Source of the DNA: Akkermansia sp.
Lineage (GTDB): Bacteria > Verrucomicrobiota > Verrucomicrobiia > Verrucomicrobiales > Akkermansiaceae
Direction: 5' to 3'
DNA: 64,000 nt
Assembly (NCBI GenBank): GCA_017517805.1
Contig: JAFWYD010000008.1
Span: 1 to 64,000 of the forward strand
Positions 58,654 through 64,000 of this stretch are shown here, one piece after another (within the stretch, counting starts at the first letter, position 1; the number at the start of each line of letters is the position of its first letter). The notes below the pieces were generated by a model. That model did no database searches, had not been told where the DNA came from, and worked only from the letters and a program-made list of their open reading frames with translations. A program made the translations under genes and the position numbers.

Positions 58654-59840
58654 CCCTGGATTGGTTGTATTCCACGCAGGCTTTCGGCATCAAGCTTGGG
58701 CTGGAGGGTGTGACTCGTCTACTCGCGGCCTGCGGGGTGCTGTATCCCCGGGCGCAGGTCATCCATGTGGCTGGCACGAACGGCAAGGGCAGCACCTGCG
58801 CGTTCTGCGAGAGCGTGGCCCGCGCTGCCGGGTATAAGACCGGGCTTTTCACTTCGCCGCATCTTGTGGAATTCAGCGAGCGTATCCGCGTGAACGGCCA
58901 GAACATCCCGGATGCGGATGCTGCGCGGCTTATCAACAAAGTGCGTTCCATTGTGCAGGATTGGGACCCGTGCCCCACGTTCTTTGAGCTGGTGCTGGCC
59001 GTGGCCATGCTGTGGTTTGCGGAGCAGGGGGTAGAGCTTATCATCCTGGAAACCGGCATGGGCGGGCGGCTCGATGCCACCAACGCCGTACCGAAGGATG
59101 TGGCGGTACTCGCCCCCATCGGGCTGGATCACACCCAGTACTTAGGTGAAACACTCTATGAGGTGGCCGGAGAAAAAGCCGCCATCCTGGCCTGGCATCG
59201 TCCGGCTGTTTCGGCACCGCAGGAACCGGAGGCCATGCGTGCCATTCACGAGGCTGCGCAGCGCATGGATACTTATTGCCGTATTGTTTCTACCGAATGC
59301 GACCTGCCGCTGGGTTTGAAAGGTGCCCACCAGCGGCGCAATGCTGCCCTGGCCCTGGCTGCCCTGCGAGCTCTGCCACATTTCCTGTGCAGCGCTGAGG
59401 AAGAAGCCCGCGGCCTGGCCGAGGTACGCTGGCCCGGGCGTTTCGAGGAAGTGCTGCCAGGCATCATCATGGACGGCGCGCACAACCCGCACGCCATGCA
59501 GGTACTCACCCGCACCTGGCGAGAAACCTACGGCGACCTCAAAGCCCGCTGCATCTACGCCGGCTCGGCTGATAAGGCACTGGATGAGGTGCTGGAGCTT
59601 CTTTCCCCCATCGTGGGCGAATGGGTGCTGCCCCCGGTGCAGTCCCCTCGCATCCTTTCCCCGGTAGAAATGGCCGCCAAGGTGCACGCTGCATCCACCG
59701 CGCCCATCACCACCCCTTCCACCTTGGAGGAATGCCTGGTAGATATGCCTGCCGGCACCCTTATCTGCGGCTCCTTCTTCCTGCTGGGCGAGGCCAAGGC
59801 AATTTTGCGTAGCGCAGAGTACCGCACCACGGTGCAGTAA
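58611..59840 (+). CDS. folC: Folylpolyglutamate synthase/dihydrofolate synthase
   Basis: Adds glutamate to folates and makes dihydrofolate. The 409-residue Mur-ligase relative shows LDWLYSTQAFGIKLGLEGV at the start of the family similarity, the ATP loop VAGTNGKGSTCAF near residue 48, LFTSPHLVEFSERIRVNG, LETGMGGRLDATN and MDGAHNPHAM near residue 290. Residues 4-14 (SIVNRQSSLVN) are encoded by the heptamer tract, so the natural N terminus has been rewritten by the repeat element. Confidence 0.93.
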   Translation: MPQSIVNRQSSLVNSLDWLYSTQAFGIKLGLEGVTRLLAACGVLYPRAQVIHVAGTNGKGSTCAFCESVARAAGYKTGLFTSPHLVEFSERIRVNGQNIPDADAARLINKVRSIVQDWDPCPTFFELVLAVAMLWFAEQGVELIILETGMGGRLDATNAVPKDVAVLAPIGLDHTQYLGETLYEVAGEKAAILAWHRPAVSAPQEPEAMRAIHEAAQRMDTYCRIVSTECDLPLGLKGAHQRRNAALALAALRALPHFLCSAEEEARGLAEVRWPGRFEEVLPGIIMDGAHNPHAMQVLTRTWRETYGDLKARCIYAGSADKALDEVLELLSPIVGEWVLPPVQSPRILSPVEMAAKVHAASTAPITTPSTLEECLVDMPAGTLICGSFFLLGEAKAILRSAEYRTTVQ

Positions 59841-59986
59841 GGTTTCTATTCATCTCACATCCGCGGCACGCGGATGTTTTCATCTTTCATCTTTCATCCT
59901 TCACCTTTCACGCGAATGCGAGTTTTTATTCCAAAGGGGGAAAGGAAGTGAAAACAAGCCTGGCTGCGCGAGTGAAAAAAAGTAAA

Positions 59987-60331
59987 TTAAGCATTTTCTT
60001 TTGCTGTTTTGATGGAGCGAATCAACATGAATCTAATTCGTCGGCAAGTATTCAGTAGTGTTTCGGCTTTATCCGGCTCCAACGACTGAGTATTTGCCAT
60101 CAGTTCGAGCCAGTATTCGCTTTCATTGCTTTCTTTGAGGGCAATTTGTAATTTTGCAATGAAGTCAGCCCTGCTACTGGCGTATTGTGCTTCACGGATG
60201 TTTGCCCCGATACTAGTAGATGACCGGAGTAACTGGTTTTTGAGTACACCCCGTTTTTCTACCGTATCAAGAGTCAGAACAGTCGCTATGGCGAAGTTCA
60301 TGGATTCTGTCATTAAATGGTTCTCTGGCAC
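59987..60331 (-). CDS. Four-helix-bundle protein (S23/TIGR02436-like)
   Basis: A 114-residue helical protein: helix 1 FAIATVLTLDTVEKRG, helix 2 NQLLRSSTSIGANIREA, helix 3 SSRADFIAKLQIALKESNESEYWLELM, and a last helix AETLLNTCRRIRFMLIRSIKTAKEN. These are the family landmarks. Members occur inside rRNA intervening sequences and scattered loci, and a related protein (Avd) works with retroelements; the cellular role is unclear. GTG 60331 is chosen because TACAAT ends 7 nt upstream. The gene is embedded in a repeat array. Confidence 0.85.
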   Translation of the reverse strand: MPENHLMTESMNFAIATVLTLDTVEKRGVLKNQLLRSSTSIGANIREAQYASSRADFIAKLQIALKESNESEYWLELMANTQSLEPDKAETLLNTCRRIRFMLIRSIKTAKENA

Positions 60332-60338
60332 AATCTCG

Positions 60339-60367
60339 ATTGTAAGGGATTAAGATACTGATGTCTA
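60339..60367 (-). promoter_or_regulatory. Four-helix-bundle gene promoter (leaderless GTG)
   Basis: TAGACA, 17-bp spacer, TACAAT, then 7 nt to GTG. Confidence 0.6.
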
Positions 60368-60979
60368 TGTAAAAATGACATGAACATAGAATGAAAACGC
60401 GCCTGATGGCGCGTGAGGGGGGATTAATCATCTCACATCCGCGGCACGCGGATGTTTTCACCTTTCACCTTTCACCTATCACCTTGCATCTTTCATCTAT
60501 CATTTTTCACGCGGACGCGAGTTTCCAGGATAAGAGACAAACATAGAATGAAAACGCCCGCAGACGCGGGCGAGTGAAAAATGAAGGGTGAAAACGCGCC
60601 TGATGGCGCGTGAGGATCTCACATCCGCGGCACGCGGATGTTTTCATCTTTCACCTTTCACCTTTCATCTTTCACCTTTCATCTATCACTTTTCACGCGG
60701 ACGCGAGTTTCCAGGATAAGAGACAAACATAGAATGAAAACGCCCGCATGCGCGGGCGTGTGAAAAATGAAGGGTGAAAACGCGCCTGATGGCGCGTGAG
60801 GATCTCACATCCGCGGCACGCGGATGTTTTCATCTTTCACCTTTCATTTTTCATCTTTCATCTATCACTTTTGACGCGGACGCGAGTTTCCAGGATAAGA
60901 GGCGAACATAGAATGAAAACGCCCGCATGCGCGGGCGAGTGAAAAATGAAGGGTGAAAACGCGCCTGATGGCGCGTGAT

Positions 60980-61522
60980 TCAGATCTCGATATACTTAGC
61001 CTTCGGGAAATTGCAGAGCGGGCAGCGGTCGGGCTCGGTGCCTTCAGCAAAGGTATCGCCGCAAAGCGGGCAGATGTAGTACTTGGCGGGCAGGTCGAGC
61101 TTTTCTCCGGCTTCCAGCTGGGCGAGGGCCTTGCTGTACAGGTCGGCGTATTCCTTCTCGGCTTCGTTGGCCCAGGTGAAACTGCGCACGGCATCGGTGT
61201 TGCCTTCCTCCTGTGCCAGCGCAATCATGGGCGGATACATCTCGGTGAACTCGTAGGTCTCGCCGGCAATGGCGGCTTTCAGGTTCTCGATGGTGTTGCC
61301 CACCTCGATGTGCATCTCCAGGTCGATGGGGGCCTCACCCATCTTGACCAGCACTTTGTTGTGGTTCGTGGCGTGGATGCGCTCGGCACGGCTGGCTGCA
61401 GCGAAGAGCTTTTCAATGAGCGGGTAGCCCTCCTGGGCAGCGCGGGTGGCATAGGCTGCGTACTTGGCGCTGGCGGTGCTTTCACCGATGATAGCGGTCT
61501 TGAGGTTGTCGATTGTTGTCAT
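60980..61522 (-). CDS. Rubrerythrin
   Basis: A non-haem di-iron protein that reduces hydrogen peroxide in anaerobes and microaerophiles. The 180-residue chain has an N-terminal ferritin-like domain (about 1-140) with the Glu and His ligands (ESTASAKY, ASRAERIHATNH, EMYPPMI, WANEAEKEYADLY) and a C-terminal rubredoxin-like iron site with CPLCGDTF and CPLCNFPKAKYIEI. Its stop abuts the repeat array. The promoter ends 6 nt before the ATG. Confidence 0.95.
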   Translation of the reverse strand: MTTIDNLKTAIIGESTASAKYAAYATRAAQEGYPLIEKLFAAASRAERIHATNHNKVLVKMGEAPIDLEMHIEVGNTIENLKAAIAGETYEFTEMYPPMIALAQEEGNTDAVRSFTWANEAEKEYADLYSKALAQLEAGEKLDLPAKYYICPLCGDTFAEGTEPDRCPLCNFPKAKYIEI

Positions 61523-61528
61523 GGCTGT

Positions 61529-61556
61529 AGTATATGCTATTTTAGAATAATTACAA
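61529..61556 (-). promoter_or_regulatory. Rubrerythrin promoter (leaderless arrangement)
   Basis: TTGTAA, 16-bp spacer, TATACT, then 6 nt to the ATG. Confidence 0.7.
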
Positions 61557-61585
61557 GAAAAATCTGCAAAAAATTGAAAAATAAG

Positions 61586-62686
61586 TTAATTTTCAAGAGC
61601 GGAAATGATAGCATCGCCCATGCCACGGGTTCCAACGCGGATTTCGCCCTCGGCGCCGGTGGCGAGGTCGCCGGTGCGGTAGCCGGCGGCAATGACCTGG
61701 CGCACGGCGGCATCTACGGCATCGGCAGCGGCGGTTTCCTTGCAGGTGTAGCGCAGGAGCATGGCCATGGAAAGAATCTGGGCAATCGGGTTGGCAATGC
61801 CCTTGCCGGCGATATCGGGAGCAGAGCCGCCAGAGGGTTCATACAGGCCGAAGAAGGTGTTGGTGCCGTGGCTGAGGGAGGCGCTGGGCAACATCCCCAG
61901 GGAACCGCAGACGATGGCCATTTCATCGGTGAGGATATCGCCGAAGGTATTTTCGGTGACCATCACATCGAACTGCCTGGGATTACGCACCAGCTGCATG
62001 GCGGCATTATCCACATACATGTGAGTGAGCTCTACATCCGGATATTCAGCAGCGATGGTGTTCATCACTTCGCGCCACATCACAGAGGAAGCCAGCACGT
62101 TGGCCTTATCCACGCTGCAAAGCTTCTTGTTGCGGCCGCGCGCGGCCTCGAAAGCCACGCGGGCGATGCGCTCTACCTCGCTCTTCTTGTAGATGAGTGT
62201 ATCCAGGCCAATGATTTCGCCATCGCGCTCGCCGTAGAATTTGGGTTCGCCAAAATACATGCCGCCAGTAAGTTCGCGCACGCAGAGAATATCGAAACCG
62301 CCGGGAATGAGCGAATTCTTCACCGGGGAGGCATCCACCAGCTCCGGCAGGCAGATACCGGGACGCAGGTTGGCAAACAGGGAGAAATGTTTTCTGAGGG
62401 GTAGAAGTGCACCTCGCTCCGGGCGTTCATCCGGGGGCAGAGTATCCCATTTGGGGCCACCTACAGAGCCGAAAAGAATGGCATCTGCTGCCTCGCAGGC
62501 AGCCAGCGTCTCAGCCGGCAGCGCCTTGCCGCAGTTGTCGATACCGGCACCGCCCACATAGCATTCGGTGCGCTGGGTTGTGAACCCGAATTTGGCTTCC
62601 ACTACATCGAGCACACGCAGGGCTTCAGTCATTACTTCCGGGCCGATACCATCGCCCGCCAGAACGGCAATTTTGTAGGTGTTCAT
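61586..62686 (-). CDS. leuB: 3-isopropylmalate dehydrogenase
   Basis: Oxidative decarboxylation step of leucine biosynthesis. The 366-residue NAD enzyme has [13 protein letters not shown] at the start, [12 protein letters not shown] near residue 70, [13 protein letters not shown] near residue 135, [17 protein letters not shown] near residue 195 and the NAD-binding [23 protein letters not shown] block near residue 275. No other leu gene is adjacent. Confidence 0.95.
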   Translation of the reverse strand: MNTYKIAVLAGDGIGPEVMTEALRVLDVVEAKFGFTTQRTECYVGGAGIDNCGKALPAETLAACEAADAILFGSVGGPKWDTLPPDERPERGALLPLRKHFSLFANLRPGICLPELVDASPVKNSLIPGGFDILCVRELTGGMYFGEPKFYGERDGEIIGLDTLIYKKSEVERIARVAFEAARGRNKKLCSVDKANVLASSVMWREVMNTIAAEYPDVELTHMYVDNAAMQLVRNPRQFDVMVTENTFGDILTDEMAIVCGSLGMLPSASLSHGTNTFFGLYEPSGGSAPDIAGKGIANPIAQILSMAMLLRYTCKETAAADAVDAAVRQVIAAGYRTGDLATGAEGEIRVGTRGMGDAIISALEN

Positions 62687-62697
62687 GTCTGGTGGCG

Positions 62698-62726
62698 ATG
62701 ATACACCGGCTGCATGGCGGTGTCAA
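62698..62726 (-). promoter_or_regulatory. leuB promoter (short leader)
   Basis: TTGACA, 17-bp spacer, TATCAT, then 11 nt to the ATG. Confidence 0.65.
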
Positions 62727-62777
62727 TTGAGAATCGTGGCTTTTTGCCTCATCTCGCACTCGCGGGGCAGCCGCTTG

Positions 62778-63167
62778 TCAGTGCTGGAAACAGCTTTTGG
62801 GGAAACGGAGAGGCTCGGAGATGAACGGCGTGCCGAATTCATCGGTGCCGAACAGGCGCAGTTCCATGGCCACGGGGGGAGTGTCGAACTCCTGGGTGCC
62901 GCTGCAGGCAAAGACATCGCCAGGGCCGAGTAGTGGGCTTTCGTTGAAGATTCTGGCTGCTTCCACAATCCGGGTGTTGCCGTTGCGCTCGCGGAGAATC
63001 CACTTGCGGCCCATGAGCCGCACCGGGTGCTGGCCTGTGTTGCAGATGCTGATACGGAAGATGGAGCGGTACACCGGTCTGGGGCGGCGCATGGCTTGCA
63101 CGCCCGACATGATGAGCCGCAGTTCCAGCGGCGCATAGACAGGGAGGCTGCGGGTATCAGTGCTCAT
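62778..63167 (-). CDS. ApaG/DUF525-like protein
   Basis: A 129-residue protein with an ApaG-type beta-sandwich across about residues 30-120: VYRSIFRISICNTGQHPVRLMGRKWILRE, then LLGPGDVFACSGTQEFDTPPVAMELRLFG. ApaG proteins are associated with stress and metal phenotypes in other bacteria, but the molecular role is not settled. It overlaps the upstream partial gene by 11 bases, so the two are coupled. Confidence 0.75.
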   Translation of the reverse strand: MSTDTRSLPVYAPLELRLIMSGVQAMRRPRPVYRSIFRISICNTGQHPVRLMGRKWILRERNGNTRIVEAARIFNESPLLGPGDVFACSGTQEFDTPPVAMELRLFGTDEFGTPFISEPLRFPKSCFQH

Positions 63168-64000
63168 ATCCTTCGCCGACGGCGATGGTGGAAATGCGTG
63201 AGGTGGTTTCTTTGATCGTGCGGACTTTATCCGGAGTCAGGGGGGTGCCCTCAGCAAGGCTCATCTCTTCAATCAGCTTGCTGAGGAGTCCGCTCATGGC
63301 TTCCACTTTGAGACGCTTGGCTGTGCGCGGGTGCAGACCTTGCAGGATTTCGTTGAAATAGGCCGGAGCATCCGGGTAGAAGATGACACTAGCCTGCGCC
63401 GGGTCAAACTTATTCTCAATGGCTACTGCGGAGGCTTCCAGGGCGCGAATCCAGCCGCCGAGGGCAATCAGGTGAGCCAGGTCCGGGTCGCGCAGGGCGG
63501 TGAGCTCTTCGTTCACGGCACCCTGGGTGGAGGCCAGAATGCGTTTGAATTCCTCCAGCTGCCCCTTTTCGGCATGCTCCAGCAGGCTGGCAGAGTAGGC
63601 GTTCATTTTTTCGCCCACGCCAATGGCCTTGCCGTAGCGGGAGAGGTCAAGGGCGATGGGTTTGATGTCATTCATATGGCCGGAGCGCACGGCAATGAAG
63701 CCATCGGCCAGCAGGTAACCCATCTCCAGCGCCAGTTTACCGGCATCCAGCGGGAGACTCTCCGGGCGGCGGCGCAGTACGTATTCTTCGGGAATGGCGG
63801 GCAGATTATCCAGCTGGGCAAAAATCTTGCTGATGGAGGGAGCCGTGTAGACGTTGATTCCCAGCTCCTGGTTGGAGTGCGAGTCATCCAGCAGGGCATC
63901 ATCGCGGAACATGGCCGGGACCTCGCCGGGGCGGCGGTCTTCGCTTACCTGGGCGGTGAATTCCGGGATTGTATCTCCGGAGGTTTCGATGTTTTCTTCG
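63157..64000 (-). CDS. Partial gene, unknown function (5' end beyond the window)
   Basis: The frame stays open to the right edge, so at least 281 codons are present and the start is outside. The visible part is mostly helical and acidic, with EYVLRRRPESLPLDAGKLALEMGYLLADGFIAVRSGHMNDIKPI and a C-terminal YFNEILQGLHPRTAKRLKVEAMSGLLSKL. No signal peptide or catalytic motif is visible and I do not recognise the family. It overlaps the apaG-like gene. Confidence 0.7.
   Translation of the reverse strand, partial: EENIETSGDTIPEFTAQVSEDRRPGEVPAMFRDDALLDDSHSNQELGINVYTAPSISKIFAQLDNLPAIPEEYVLRRRPESLPLDAGKLALEMGYLLADGFIAVRSGHMNDIKPIALDLSRYGKAIGVGEKMNAYSASLLEHAEKGQLEEFKRILASTQGAVNEELTALRDPDLAHLIALGGWIRALEASAVAIENKFDPAQASVIFYPDAPAYFNEILQGLHPRTAKRLKVEAMSGLLSKLIEEMSLAEGTPLTPDKVRTIKETTSRISTIAVGEGYEH

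Larger units (their letters stand above)
59850..60979. repeat. Heptamer and hairpin repeat array around a four-helix-bundle gene
   Basis: This non-coding array surrounds the gene at 59987-60331. A hairpin CATCCGCG-GCA-CGCGGATG appears at 59858, 60436, 60622 and 60808. Each copy is followed by TTTCAYC-type heptamers (5, 8, 8 and 7 copies). The last three copies form tandem units of 186 bp, each with two more hairpins (CGCCCGC-N4-GCGGGCG and ACGCGCC-TGAT-GGCGCGT) and an inverted purine tract. The third unit ends at the rubrerythrin stop. The 648 bases between 60332 and 60979 contain no gene. Confidence 0.9.

Noticed and set aside
59850..60979. CRISPR array
   Set aside because: The repeat period is about 186 bp, the spacers between hairpins are themselves conserved, and no cas genes are present. 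It is a tandem repeat family, not CRISPR.
60865..61224. Basic-rich frame spanning the repeat array and rubrerythrin end
   Set aside because: It overlaps rubrerythrin out of frame and runs through hairpin repeats; not a real gene.

Overview
The window looks like a chromosomal segment of a Gram-negative member of the Verrucomicrobiota, most likely Akkermansia or a close relative. That call is an inference. It rests on the fairly GC-rich sequence, a meso-diaminopimelate type MurE, a cell-wall/division cluster, an M60-family (mucin-associated) metallopeptidase, an N-acetylglucosamine-6-phosphate deacetylase, an archaeal/bacterial-type Thi4 and many secreted proteins without obvious named homologues. 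I could not run a search to confirm it.

Layout. 0.1-6.5 kb: nagA; dnaB with a periplasmic amidase; prfA-prmC and a membrane protein. 6.7-13.6 kb: tRNA-Gln, two lipoproteins (one with an acidic Ser/Glu/Asp tail, one with TPR-like repeats), nspC (polyamines), divergent thi4/thiE (thiamine), and an AAA_14/DUF4143 ATPase with a 26-bp perfect inverted repeat upstream. 13.7-19.3 kb: pheST, an aldo/keto reductase, tRNA-Asp, tRNA-Arg and tmRNA. 19.4-22.7 kb: an amino-acid ABC transporter (binding protein fused to permease, plus ATPase), an RlpA-like protein and an L,D-transpeptidase. 22.7-35.8 kb: a long dcw cluster transcribed leftward from mraZ: mraZ-rsmH-ftsL-ftsI-murE-murF-mraY-murD-lysM-ftsW-murG-ldt. 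RsmH carries an extra N-terminal domain, and murC, murB, ddl, ftsQ, ftsA and ftsZ are not here. 36-45 kb: Nudix hydrolase, ankyrin protein plus M60 peptidase, envelope proteins, a strongly promoted tiny transcript with a 34-codon ORF, a transglutaminase-like/discoidin protein and a thioredoxin-like protein. 45-53 kb: hpf, yggU, a CbiX-like protein, secDF, a phage-structural-like orphan beside a ribbon-helix-helix regulator, and an M16 peptidase. 53-64 kb: membrane proteins, rpe, a DUF3472 protein, ahcY, folC, a four-helix-bundle protein in a repeat array, rubrerythrin, leuB, apaG-like, and a gene running off the right end.

Two signals cut across the annotation. First, many genes have a recognisable promoter (TTGACA-like, 16-17 bp spacer, TATAAT-like) whose -10 box ends only 6-8 nt before the start codon, with no Shine-Dalgarno site. 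This predicts leaderless mRNAs (thi4, aldo/keto reductase, ABC transporter, rlpA, the RHH gene, the M16 peptidase, rpe, rubrerythrin and others). Second, 7-bp tandem repeats mark cassettes around folC. One replaces the whole ahcY-folC gap and contains an internally deleted four-helix-bundle ORF. Another contains an intact four-helix-bundle gene followed by three tandem units of about 186 bp, each with three GC-rich hairpins and a variable number of heptamers. These look like a mobile or MITE-like family built around four-helix-bundle proteins, and they are the best candidate here for an undescribed element.
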